This document shows, in pieces, positions 45,487 to 59,560 of a DNA stretch of 64,000 bases; the first letter of the stretch is position 1; every line of letters begins with the position of its first letter. The notes under the pieces are model-generated. The model was not told the origin of the DNA and did no database searches. It saw only the letters and a list, made by a program, of their open reading frames with translations. The DNA is from Sympetrum striolatum (lineage: Eukaryota > Arthropoda > Insecta > Odonata > Libellulidae): NCBI GenBank assembly GCA_947579665.1, contig OX388347.1:42540943-42604942 (forward strand). The letters are read 5' to 3'. The position numbers were made by a program, and so were the translations under genes.

Positions 45487-48400
45487 TAAGTATCTCGATA
45501 AAATGTAAAATAATTGAGGCAACATAGATGAAAAAAATTGAAATTATGCTAAAATAAACCATTATTTTTTCGACGATATCTCAATAAAATTACGAAAATT
45601 AAGGAAAAATACAGGAATAAAATTGAAATTTCGCTAAAAATATCCGATTTCGTTGTTTTTTTTTATCACATCACCTTAAATGAAAACAAAATTAAGGCAA
45701 AATGGAGGAAAAAAATAGTCATTTCACTTAAATTATCCGTTTTCCTGCTTAAATCAATCTTATCTCCATAAAATGACGAAAATTAAGGCAATGTAGATGA
45801 AAAAAATTAAATTTGGTAAATTATCCGTTTTCGTTGCTTTTTTCGATTAAATGTCGAAAAATAAAAAAAATTAAGCAAAAATGCAGGAGATAAATTGAAT
45901 TTTCTGTAAAAATATCCGATTTCGTTAATTTTTTCCATCATACCTCGCTGAAATGACGAAAATTTAGAAAAAATAGTGGATGAAATTGAAATTTCTCCTA
46001 AAATTATCAGTTTTCGTTGCTTTTTTCGATTATATCCCGATAAAATTACGAAAATTACGGCAAAATAGATGAAAAAAATTGAAATTTATTTAACAATTTC
46101 CGTTTTCGTTGCTTTTTTCGATCATATCTCGATAAAATGAAAAAAAAAACATTGAGGCAAAATCGAAGAACAAAAATGAAAATTTGCTAAAATTATCCGT
46201 TTCCGTTTTTTTCTCGATCATATCTCGAAAAAATGACGAAAATTAAGGCAAAATGCAGGAAAAAATTCAAATTTCACCTAAATTTTTCGTTATTTTTGCT
46301 TTTTTTCCATCATAACTCGGTGAAATGACGAAAATTTAGATAAAATAGAGGATGATATTGACATTTCTCCTAAAATTGTCCGTTTTCGTTGCTTTTTTCG
46401 ATGATATCCCGATAAAATTACGAAAATGAAGGCAAAATAGATTAACAAAATTGAAATTTCTTTAACAATTTCCATGTTCGTTGCTTTTTTCGACCATATC
46501 TCGATAAAAGGACAAAAATTGAGGCTAAACTGGGAATAAAATTTTAAATTTCTCTTAAATTACCCGTTTTAGGTTTTTTTTTTCGATCACATCTCGGTAA
46601 AAAGACAAAAATAAAGGCTAGACTGGAGAAAAATTGAAATTTCGCTAAAATTGTCCGTTTTCCTTGCTGTTTTCGATCAGATCTCGATAAAATGACGAAT
46701 ATTAAGTTAAGATAGAGGAAAAGAATTGAAATTTCGTTGAAGTAATTCGTTTTCGTTGCAATTTTCGATCATATCTTGGCAAAATGACAAAAATTAACGC
46801 AGAATAGAGGAAAAAAATTGAGATTTCGCTAACATTATCTGTTTTCCTTGCTTTTTTCGATTTTATCTTGATAAAATGACGAAAATTAACGCAAAATTGA
46901 GGAAAAAAATTGCAATTTCGCCAAAAGTTTCGTTATTGTTTCTTTTTTCTATCATATCTCGATAAAATGATGAAAATTAAGGCTAAATAGGGGAAAACAA
47001 TTTCACAAAAATAATTTGTTTTCGTTGATTTTTTCGAACAAATCCCTATAAAATGATGTAATCTAAGGTACAATGGAGAAAAGAAATTGAGATTTCTCTA
47101 AAATTATTCGTTTCCGTTACTTTTTTCGATCTTATCTCGATAAAATAAAGAATATTAACGCAAAATACAGGGAAAAAATTGAAATTTCGCTATGATTATC
47201 CATTTTCGTTGCTTTTTTCTATCATATCTCGATTCATATTTCACTTAAATTTTTGTTATTTTTGCTTTGTTATGCGATCATATCTCGATGAAATGACGAA
47301 ATTTTAAGCAAAAAAGAGGAAAAAACTATAATTTAACTAAAATTATCCGTCTTCGTTGCTTTTTATGACCATATCTCGAAATAAAGACCAAAATTCTGGC
47401 TAATCTGGGGAGGAAAATTTAAATTTCACTTAAATTATACGTTTTATTTTTTTCTCATATTTCTTTTTTATATCTCGATGAAATGAAAAAAGAATTGAGT
47501 CGAAATAGAAGGAAAAGAATGATATTTTGGAAAAATATCTGTTTTCGTTTTTTTTTCTCAATCATATCTCGAAAGAGTGATGAAAATTAAGGCAAACTAG
47601 AGGAAAAAAATTGTCATTTCAATAAAATTATCCGTTTTCCTGTTTTTTTTTTCAATCAAAATATTAAAGACAAAAATTGAGGCCAAACTGGGAATGAAAT
47701 TTTAAATTTTGCTTAAATTATCCGTTTTAGGTTTTTTTTTCGCTCAATCTCGATAAAAAGACGAAAAAAAAAGGCTAGACCGGGAAAAAAAATAGAAATT
47801 TCGCTTAAATTATCCGTTTACGTTGCTTTTTTCGATCATATCACGATAATTGATGTAAAATAAGTCAAATATATGAAAAAAATGAATTTTTCCCTAAAAT
47901 TATCCGTTTTCGTTGCTTTTTCGATGATATCTCGATTAAATTACGAAAATTAAGGAACAATGCAGGAAAAAAATTGAAATATCGCTAAGAATATCCGATT
48001 TCGTTGCTATTTTCGATTATATCTCGAAAAAATGATGAAAATTAAGGCAATGTAGAGGAAAAAATTGAAATATCGGTGTAAATATCCAATTTCGATCCTT
48101 TTTTTGATGATATCTCGATAAAATTACGAAATTTAATGTAAATCGTGTGAAAAAAATTTAAATTTCGCTGAAAGTTTTCAATATTGTTTTTTTTCGATCA
48201 TATCTCGATGAAATGACGAAAATTTAGGCAAAATGGAGGAAAAAATTGAATTTTTGCTAAAAGTATTCGTTTTTCGTTGCTTTTTCGATAATATCTCGAT
48301 AGAATGAAAAAACTGGGAAAACATAAAAGAAAGAAATTGTAATTTCGCTTAAAATATCCTATTTGGTTGCTTTTTTCGTCCATATCTCGATAAAATGAAA

Positions 48401-51400
48401 AAAAAATTCAAAGCAAAACAGAGGAAAAAATTGAAATTTTGCTAAATTTATCCGTTTCCGTTAATTTTTCGATGATATCTCTATTAAAAAACGAAAATTA
48501 AGGATAAAAACAGGAAGAAAATTGAAATTTTGCTAAAATTATACGTTTTCGTTTTTTTTTCTCGATTAAATCTCAATAAAATGAAGAAAATTAAGTCAAT
48601 GTAGATGAAAAAATTAAATTTCGGTAAAATTATCCGTTTTTATTTCTTTTTTCGATGATATCTCGATTAAATTACGAAAATTAAGGAAAAATACTGGAAA
48701 AAAACTTAAATTTCGCTGAAATTTTTCGTTATTCTTGTTTTTTTCATCATATCTCGATGAAATGACGAAAATTTAGGCAAAATGGAGGAAAAAATTGAAT
48801 TTTTGCTAAAAGTATTCGTTTTTCGTTGCTTTTTCGATAATATCTCGATAGAATGAAAAAAACTGGGAAAATATAAAAGAAAGAAATTGTAATTTCGCTT
48901 AAAATATCCTATTTGGTTGCTTTTTTCGTCCATATCTCGATAAAATGAAAAAAAAATTCAGACAACAAAGAGGAAAAATTTCAAGTATCGCTAAAATTAT
49001 CCGTTTATCGTTGCTTTTTTCGATCATATCTCAATTAATGATGTAAACTAAGTCAAATATAGGAAAAAATGAATATTTCGCTAAAATTATCCGTTTTCGT
49101 TGCTTTTTCGATGATATCTCGATTAAATTACAAAAATTTAGGTAAATGCAGGAAAAAAATTGAAATTTCGCTAAGAATATCCGATTTCGTTGCTTTTTTC
49201 GATTATATCTCGAAAAAATGTTGAAAATTAAGGCAATGTAGAGGAATAAAATTGAAATATCGGTGTAATTATCCAATTTCGATGCTTTTTTTGATGATGT
49301 CTCGATAAAATTACGAAAATTAATGCAAATTGTGAGAAAAAAATTTAAATTTTGCTGAAATTTTTCAATATTGTTGTTTTTTTTTTCGATCATATCTCGA
49401 TGAAATGACGAATATTCAGGCAAAATAGAGGAAAAAATTGAAATTTTGCTAAAAGTATTTGTTTTTAGTTGCTTTTTCGATAATATCTCGATTAAATGAA
49501 AGAAACATTGAGACAACATAAAGGAAACGAATTGAAAGTTTGCTAATATTATCCGTTTCCGTTAATTTTTTCGATGATATCTCGATAAAAAAACCAGAAT
49601 TAAGGAAAAAAACAGGAAAAAATTGAAATTTTAGTAAAATTATCCGTTTTGTTTTTTTTTTCTCGATAATATCTCGAAAAAGTGATTGAAATTAAGGCAA
49701 AATAGAGGAAAAAATTGTAATTTCAATAAAATTATCCGTTTTCCTGTTTTTTTTTTCAATCAAATCTCGATAAAATGACGAAATTTAAGGCAATGTAGAT
49801 GAAAAAAATAAAATTTCGTCAAATTATCCGTTTTCGTTGCATTTTTCGATTATCTTGCTAAAATTTAGAAAATTAAGGAAAAATGCAGGAAAAGATTCAT
49901 ATTTCACTTAAATTTTTGTTATTTTTGCTTTGTTACGCGATTAGGTTTTTTTTTCGCTCAATCTCGATAAAAAGACGAAAAAAAAGGCTAGACCGGGAAA
50001 AAAAATAGAAATTTCGCTTAAATTATCCGTTTACGTTGCTTTTTTCGATCATATCACGATAAATGATGTAAACTAAGTCAAATATAGAAAAAAAATGAAT
50101 ATTTCGCTAAAATTATCCGTTTTCGTTGCTTTTTCGATGATATCTCGATGAAATTATGAAAATTAAGGCAATGTAGAGGAAAAAAATTGAAATATCGGTG
50201 AAATTATCCAATTTCGGTAATTTGGTAAATTATCCGTTTCCGTTAACTTTTTCGATGATATCTCGATAAAAAAAAAATTAAGGAAAAAAACAGGAAAAAA
50301 ATTGAAATTTTGCTAAAAGTATCCGTTTTCGTTTTTTTTCAATCAAATCTCGATATAATGACGAAAATTAAATCAATGTACATGAAAAAATTAAATTTCG
50401 GTAAAATTTTCCGCATTTTTTTTCAATGATATCTTGATAAAATTACGAAAATTAAGGAAAAATACAGTAAAAAAATTGAAATTTCTCTAAAAATATCCGA
50501 TTTGATAGCTTTTTCGTTCATATCGCGATAAAATGAAATAATTTTGAGTCAAAATAGAGGTAAAAAAATGAAATTTTGCTAAAAGTATCCGTTTTCGTTT
50601 TTTTTCTCGATCATATCTCGAAAAAGTGATGAAAATTAAGGCAAAATAGAGAAAAAAATTGTAATTTCAATAAAATTATACGTTTTCCTAATTTTTTCGA
50701 TCAAACCACAATAAAATTACGAAATTTAAGGCAATGTAGATGAAATAATAAAATTTCGGTAAAATTATCCGTTTTCGTTGCTATTATCGATGATATCTCG
50801 GAAATATTTCGAAAATTAAGTAAAAAAAACAGGAAAAAAATTGAAATTTTGCTAAAAGTATCCGTTTTCGTTTTTTTTTCTCGATCATATCTGGAAAAAA
50901 CAAAGAAAATTAAGGCAGAATAGAGAAAAAAAAATTTATTTCATTAAAATTATACGTTTTCGTTTTTTTTTTTCTCGTTCATATCTTGAAAAAACGAAGA
51001 AAATTAATTCAAAATAGAAGAAAAAAAAATTCAATTTCACTAAAATTATCCGTTTTCCCGTTTTTTTCAATCAAATCTCGATAAAATGACGAAAATTAAG
51101 TCAATTTAGATGAAAAAATTAAATTTCAGTAAAAGTATTCCTTTTTCGTTGCTTTTACGATAATATCTCGATAAAATAAAGAAAAATTGAGACAACATAG
51201 AAGAAACAAATTGAAATTCTGCTAAAATTATCCGTTTCCGTTAATTTTTCGATTATATTTCGTTAAAAAAACGAAAATTAAGGAAAAAACAGGAGAAAAA
51301 TTTAAATTTTGCTAAAATTATGCGTTTTCGTTTTTATTTCTCTCGATCATATTTCGAAGAAACGAAGAAAATTAAGTCAAAATAGAAGAAAAAAATTTCA

Positions 51401-54400
51401 ATTTCACTAATATAATCCGTGTTCCTGTTTTTTTTTCAATCAAATCTCCATAAAATGTCGAAAATTAAATCAATGTAGATGAAAAAATTAAATTTCGGTA
51501 TAATTATCCGTTTTCATTTCTTTTTTCGATTATATCTCGATTAAATTACGAAAATTAAGGAAAAATATAGGATAAAAATTTAAATTTCGCTGAAATTTTT
51601 CGTTATTGTTGTTTTTTTTTCGATCATACCTCGTTGAAATGACGAAAATTTAGGCAAAAAAGAGGAAAAAATTGAAATTTTACTAAAAGTATTCGTTATT
51701 CTTTGCTTTATCGATAATATCCCGATAAAATGAAAAAAAAATTGAGAAGACATAAAAGAAAAATATTGAAATTATGCTACAATTATTCGTAACCGTTAAT
51801 TTTTTCGATGATATCTCGATAAAAAAACGAAAATTAAGGAAAAAAATTGAAATTTTGCTAAAATTATCCGTTTCCGTTAATTTTCTCAATCATAGCTCGA
51901 TAAAAAGTAAGAAAATTAAGGCAAAATAGAAGAAAAAAATTTCAATTTCACTAATATTATCTGTTTTCTTTTTTTTTCAATCAAATCTCGATCAAATGAC
52001 GAAAATTAAGTCAATGTAGATGAAAAAATTAAATTACGGTAAAACTATCCTTTTTCATTTCTTTTTTAATGATATCTCGATAAAATTACGAAAATTAATG
52101 AAAAATACACAAAAAAATTGAAATTTCTCTAAAAATATCCGATTTGATAGCTTTTTTCATTCATATCTCGATAAAATGAAATAAATTCATATCAAAATAG
52201 AGGGAAAAAAATGAAATTTTGCTAAAAGTATCGAAAATGTATGTCGATAATTAAATCAATGTAGATAAAAATTATATTTCGGTAAAATTATCCCTTTTCA
52301 ATTAATTTTCGATGATATCTCGATATAATTAAGAAAATTAAGAGAAATACATGAAAAAATAAAATTTCGGTAAAATTATCCGTTTTCATTACTTTTTTCG
52401 ATGATGTCTCGATTAAATTACGAAAATTAAGGAAATATACCGGAAAAAAATTGAATTTTGGTAAAATTATTCGTTTTCGTTAATTTTTTCGATGATATCT
52501 TGATAAAAAAATGAAAATTAACGAAAAAAACAGGAATAAAAATGAAATTTTGCTAAAAGTATCCGTTTTCGTTTTTTTTTCTCGATCATATCTCGAAAAA
52601 CTGATGAAAATTAAGGCAAAATAGAGAAAAAAATTGTAATTTCAATTAAATTATACGTTTTCCTGTTTTTATTTTTCAGTCAAATCTCCATAAAATTACG
52701 AAAATTTAGGCAATGTAAATGAAAAAAATAAAATTTCGGTAAAATTATCCGTTTTCGTTGCTTTTGTCGATGAAATCTCGTAAAAATTTCGAAAATTAAG
52801 GAAAAATGCAGGAAAAGATTCAAATTACGCTGAAATAATTCGTAATTGTTTTTTTTTTGATCATATCTCGATGAGATGATGAAAATTTAGGCAAAATAGA
52901 GGAAAAAATTTAAATTTTGCTAAAATTATACGTTTTCGTTTTATTTTCTCAATCATATCACGAAAAAACGAAGAAAAATAAAGCAAAATAGAAGAAAAAA
53001 ATTTCAATTTCACTAAAATTATCCGTTTTCCTGTTTTTTTTTCCATCAACTCTCCATAAAATGACGAAAATTAAATCAATGTAGTTGAAAAAATTAAATT
53101 TCGGTAAAATTATCCCTTTTCATTTATTTTTCGATGATATCTCGATATAATTAAGAAAATTAAGAGAAATACAGGAAAAAAATATAAATTTCGCTGAAAT
53201 TTTTATTTAATGTTGTTTTTTTTTTCGATCATATCTCGATGAAATGACGAAAATTTAGGCAAAAAAGAGGAAAAAATTGAAAATTTGCTACAATTATTCG
53301 TTTCCGTTATTATTTTCGATGATACCTCAATAAAAAAACGAAAATTTAGGAAAAAAACAGGAAAAAAATTGAAATTTTGCTAAAATTATGCGTTTTCGTT
53401 AATTTTCTCAATCATAGCACGATAAAACGACAAAATTAAGGCAAAATAGAAGAAAAAAATTTCAATTCACTAAAATTATCCGTTTTCCTGTTTTGGTTCG
53501 ATCAAACCTCAATAAAATTATGAAATTACAGGCAATGTAAATGAAAAAAAAAAATTCGGTAAAATTAAGGAAAAATGCAGGAAAAACTTCAAATTACGCT
53601 TAAATTTTTTGTTATTTTTGCTTTTTTTGAGATACTATCTCGATGATATGACGAAAATTTAAGCAAAAAAGAGGCAAAAATTTCAATTTCAGTAAAATCA
53701 TCCGTTTTCCTGTTTTTTATTTTCAATCAATTCTCGATAAAATGACAAAAATTTAGGCAAAATATTGGAAAAAATTGAAATTTCGCTAAAAGTATTCCTT
53801 TTTCGATGCTTTTTCGATAATATCTCGATGAATTGAAAAAAAATTGAGACAGCGTTGAAGAAACAAATTGAAATTTTGCTAAAATTATCCGTTTCCGTTA
53901 ATTTTTCGATGACATCTCGTTAAAAAAACAAATATTAAGGAAAAAAACAGGAAAAAAATTGAAAATTCGCTAAAATTATACGTTTTCTTTTTTTTTCTCG
54001 ATCATATCTCGAAAAAACGAAGAAAATTAAGGCAAAATAGAAGAAAAAAATTTCAATTTCAATAAAATTATCCGTTTTCCTTTTTTTTGTATCAAATCTC
54101 GATCAAATGACGAAAATTAATTCAATGTAGATGAAAAATTAAATTTCGGTAAAACTATCCTTTTTCATTTCCTTTGCAATTTCGCTAAAATTATTCGTTT
54201 TTGTTGCTTTTTTCGATAATAAATCGACAAAATGAGGAAATTTAAGGGAAAAAAAGAGGAAAAGGATTGAAATTTCGCTGAAATTATCCAATTTGATGGC
54301 TTTTTTCTTTCATATCTCGATAAAATGAAATAATTTTGAGTCAAAATATAGGGAAAAAAATGAAATTTTGCTAAAAGTATCCGTTTTCATTATTTTTCTT

Positions 54401-54659
54401 GATCTTATCTTGAAAAACTGATGAAAATTAAGGCAAAATAGAGAAAAAAATTGTAATTTCAATAAAATTATACATTTTCCTGTTTTTATTTTTCAGTCAA
54501 TTCTCGATAAAATTACGAAATTTTAGGCAATGTTAATGAAAAAAATAAAATTTTGGGAAAAATTATCCGATTTCCTGTTTTTCTTCAATCAAATTCCGAT
54601 AAAATGTCGAAATTTTTGGAAAAAATAGTTTGCTAAAATTATACGTTTTCCTTTTTTTT

Positions 54660-57600
54660 TCTCGATCATATCTCGAAAAAACGAAGAAAATTAAGGCAAA
54701 ATAGAAGAAAAAAATTTAAATTTCACTAAAATTATCCGTTTTCCTGTTTTTTTTTTTCTATCAAATCTCGATCAAATGACGAAAATTAAGTCAATGTAGA
54801 TGAAAAATTAAATTTCGGTAAAACTATCCTTTTTCATTTCTTTTGAAATTTCGCTAAAATTATTCGTTTTTGTTGCTTTTTTCGATAATAAATCGATAAA
54901 ATGAAGAAAATTAAGGGAAAAAAAGAGGAAAAAAATTGAAATTTCGCTAAAATTATTCGTTTTTGTTGCTTTTTTCGATAATAAATCGATAAACTGAGGA
55001 AAATTAAGGGAAAAAAATAGGAAAAAAATTGAAATTTCGTTAAACTTATTCGTTTTTGTTGCTTTTTTTGATTGTAAATCGATAAAATGAAGAAAAGTAA
55101 GGGGTAAAAAGAGGGAAAAATTGAAATTTTGCAAAAAGTATCCGTTTTCATTATTTTTCTCGATCTTATCTGGAAAAACTGATGAAAATTAAGGCAAAAT
55201 ACAGAAAAAAAATTGTAATTTCAATAAAATTATACATTTTCCTGTTTTTATATTTCAGTCAAATCCAGATAAAATTACGAAATTTTAGGCAATGTAAATG
55301 AAAAAAATAAAATTTCGGGAAAAATTATCCGATTTCCGGTTTTTCTTCAATCAAATTTCGATAATATGTCGAAATTTTTGGAAAAAATAGAGGAAAAAAT
55401 TGAAATTTTGCTTAAATTATACGTTTTTTTTTTTCTCGATCATATCACGAAAAAACGAAGAAAATTAAGGCAAAATTAAAGAAAAAAATTTCAATTTCAC
55501 TAAAATTATCCGATTTCCTTTTTTTCTATCAAATCTCGATCAAATGACGAAAATTAAGTCAATGTAGATGAAAAAATAAATTTCGGTAAAACTATCCTTT
55601 TTCATTTCTTTTTTAATGATATCTCTATTAAATTACGAAAATTAAGGAAAAATACAGGAAAAAAATTGAAATTTCTCTAAAAATATCCGATTTGATGGCT
55701 TTTTTCTTTCATATCTCGATAAAATGAAATAATTTTGAGTCATAATAGAGGGAAAAAAATGAAATTTTGCTAAAAGTATCTGTTTTCGTTATTTTTCTCG
55801 ATCTTATCTTGAAAAACTGTTGAAAATTAAGGCAAAATAGAGAAAAATTGGAAATTTGCTAAAATTATTCGTTTTTTTGCTTTTTTTGATAATAAATCGA
55901 TAAAATGAGGAAAATTAAGGGAAAAAAGAGGAAAAAATTGAAATTTCGCTAAAATTATTCGTTTTTGTTGCTTTTTTCGATAAGAAATCGACAAAATGAG
56001 GAAAATTAAGGGAAAAAAAGAGGTAAAAGAATTGAAATTTCGCTGAAATTATCCGATTTGATGGCTTATTTCTTTTATATCTCGATAAAATGAAATAATT
56101 TTTAGTCAAAATATAGGGAAAAAAATGAAATTTTGCTAAAAGTATCCGTTTTCATTATTTTTCTCGATCTTATCTTGAAAAACTGATGAAAATTAAGGCA
56201 AAATAGAGAAAAAAATTGTAATTTCAATAAAATTATACATTTTCCTGTTTTTATATTTCAGTCAAATCTCGATGAAAATACAAAGTTTTAGGCAATGTAA
56301 ATGAAAAAAATAAAATTTCGGGAAAAATTATCCGATTTCCTGTTTTTCTTCAATCAAATTTCGATAAAATGTTGGAATTTTTGGGAAAAATAGAGGAAAA
56401 AATTGAAATTTTGCTTAAATAATACGTTTTCGTTTTTTTTCTCGATCATATCTTAAAAAACGAAGAAAATTAAGGCAAAATTAAAGAAAAAAATTTAAAT
56501 TTCACTAAAATTATCCGTTTTCCTTTTTTTTCTATCAAATCTCGATCAAATGATGAAAATTAAGTCAATGTAGATGAAAAAATAAATTTCGGTAAAACTA
56601 TCCTTTTTCATTTCTTTTTTAATGATATCTCTATAAAATTACGAAAATTAAGGAAAAATGCAGGAAAAAAATTGAAATTTCTCTAAAAATATCCGATTTG
56701 ATGGCTTTTTTCTTTCATATCTCGATAAAATGAAATAATTTTGAGTCATAATAGTGGGAAAAAAATGAAATTTAGCTAAAAGTATCCGTTTTCGTTATTT
56801 TTCTCGATCTTATCTTGAAAAACTGTTGAAAATTAAGGCAAAATAGAGGAAAGATTAGAAATTTTGCTAAAAGCATTCGTTTTTCTTTGCTTTTTCGATA
56901 ATATCTCGATGAATTGAAAAAAATTTGAGACAGCATTGAAGAAACAAATTGAAATTTTGCTAAAATTATCCGTTACCGTTAATTTTTCGATGATATCTCG
57001 TTAAAAAAACGAAAATTAAGGAAAAAAGCAGGAAAAAAATTTAAATTTTTTCTAAAATTATACGTTTTCGTTTTTTTTTTCTCGATCATATCTGGAAAAA
57101 ACAAAGAAATTAAAACAAAATAGAAGAAAAAAATTTAAATTTCACTTAAATTATCCGTTTTGCTGTTTTTTTTTTGAATCAATTCTCGATAAAATTAAGA
57201 AAATTAAGTCTATGTAGATGAAAAAATTAAATTTCGGTAAAAATATCCGTTTTCATATCTTTTTTCGAATATATCTCGATTAAATTACGAAAATTAAGGA
57301 AAACTACAGGAAAAAATTAAAATTTCGCTGAAATATTTCGTTATTGTTGTTTTTTTTTCGATCATATCTCGATGAAATGACGAAAATTTAGGCAAAATAG
57401 AGGAAAAATTGGAAATTTTGCTAAAAGCGTTCGTTTTCCTTTGCTTTTTCGATAATATCTCCATGAATTGAAAAAAAATTGAGACAGTATTGAAAAAACA
57501 AATTGAAATTTTGCTAAAATTATCCGTTTCCGTTAGTATTTCCATGATATCTCGTTAAAAAAACGAAAATTAAGGAAAAAAACAGGAAAAAATTGAAAGT

Positions 57601-59560
57601 TTGCGAAAATTATACGATTTCTTTGTTTTTCTCGATCATATGTCGAAAATACGAAGAAAATTAATGCAAAATAGAAGAAAAAAATTTTAATTTCACTAAT
57701 ATTATCCGTTTTCCTTTTTTTTCTATCAAATCTCGATCAAATGACGAAAATTAAGTCAATGTAGATGAAAAATTAAATTTCGGTAAAACTATCCTTTTTC
57801 ATTTCCTTTGAAATTTTGCTAAAAATATTCGTTTTTGTTGCTTTTTTCGATAATAAATCAATAAAATGAGGAAAATTAAGGTAGAAAAAGAGGAAAAAAA
57901 TTGAAATTTCACTAAAATTATTCGTTTTTGTTGCTTTTTTCGATAATAAATCGATAAAATGAGGAAAATTAAGGGAAAAAAATAGGAAAAAAATTGAAAT
58001 TTCGCTAAACTTATTCGTTTTTGTTGCTTCTTTTGATTGTAAATCGATAAAATGAAGAAAAGTAAGGGGTCAAAAGAGGATAAAATAGGAATTTTGCAAA
58101 AAGTATCCATTTTCATTATTTTTCTCGATCTTATCTTGAAAAACTGATGAAAATTAAAGAAAAATACAGAAAAAAATTTGTAATTTCAATAAAATTATAC
58201 ATTTTCCTGTTTTTATATTTCAGTCAAATCCAGATAAGATTACGAAATTTTAGGCAATGTAAATGAAAAAAATAAAATTTCGGGAAAAATTATCCGATTT
58301 CAGGTTTTTCTTCAATCAAATTTCGATAATATGTCGAAATTTTTGTAAAAAATAGAGGAAAAAATTGAAATTTTGCTTAAATTATACGTTTTTTTTTTCC
58401 TCGATCATATCACGAAAAAACGAAGAAAATTAAGGCAAAATTAAAGAAAAAAATTTCAATTTCACTAAAATTATCCGATTTCCTTTTTTTCTATCAAATC
58501 TCGATCAAATGACGAAAATTAAGTCAATGTAGATGAAAAAATAAATTTTGGTAAAACTATCCTTTTTCATTTCTTTTTTAATGATATCTCTATTAAATTA
58601 CGAAAATTAAGGAAAAATGCAGGAAAAAAATTGAAATTTCTCTAAAAATATCCGATTTGATGGCTTTTTTCTTTCATATCTCGATAATATGAAATAATTT
58701 TGAGTCATAATAGAGGGAAAAAAATGAAATTTTGCTAAAAGTATCTGTTTTCGTTATTTTTCACGATCTTATTACTAAAAACTGTTGAAAATTAAGGCAA
58801 AATAGAGGAAAAAGTGGAAATTTGCTAAAATTATTCGTTTTTTTGCTTTTTTTGATAATAAATCGATAAAATGAGGAAAATTAAGGGAAAAAAGAGGAAA
58901 AAATTGAAATTTCGCTAAAATTATTCGTTTTTGTTGCTTTTTTCGATAAGAAATCGACAAAATGAGGAATATTAAGGGAAAAAAAGAGGAAAAGAATTGA
59001 AATTTCGCTGAAATTATCCGATTTGATGGCTTATTTCTTTTATATCTCGATAAAATGAAATAATTTTGAGTCAAAATATAGGGAAAAAATGAAATTTATC
59101 TAAAAGTATCCGTTTTCATTATTTTTCTCGATCTTATCTTGAAAAACTGATGAAAATTAAGGAAAAATAGAGAAAAAAATTGTAATTTCAATAAAATTAT
59201 ACATTTTCCTGTTTTTATATTTCAGTCAAATCTCGATGAAAATACAAAGTTTTAGGCAATGTAAATGAAAAAAATAAAATTTCGGGAAAAATTATCCGAT
59301 TTCCTGTTTTTCTTCAATCAAATTTCGATAAAATATTGGAATTTTTGGGAAAAATAGAGGAAAAAATTGAAATTTTGCTTAAATAATATGTTTTCGTTTT
59401 TTTTCTCGATCATATCACGAAAAAACAAAGAAAATTAAGGCAAAATTAAAGAAAAAAATTTAAATTTCACTAAAATTATCCGTTTTCCTTTTTTTTCTAT
59501 CAAATCTCGATCAAATGACGAAAATTAAGTCAATGTAGATGAAAAAATAAATTTCGGTAA
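54660..59560. repeat. Higher-order repeat within the satellite, period 2,965 bp
   Basis: Matching variant monomers recur at a fixed offset of 2,965 bp: 55501 and 58466, 56506 and 59471, and the pairs near 54834/57799 and 56109/59074. This corresponds to about 32 monomers. After about 59560 the second copy jumps to the sequence found near 57235 (offset 2,321), a loss of 644 bp or seven monomers relative to the first copy. Confidence 0.85.

Noticed and set aside
54808..55151. Overlapping 105- and 108-codon minus-strand frames as genes
   Set aside because: They lie in the 93-bp satellite and translate as a 31-residue periodic repeat in more than one frame. Similar frames recur wherever monomers are in register.
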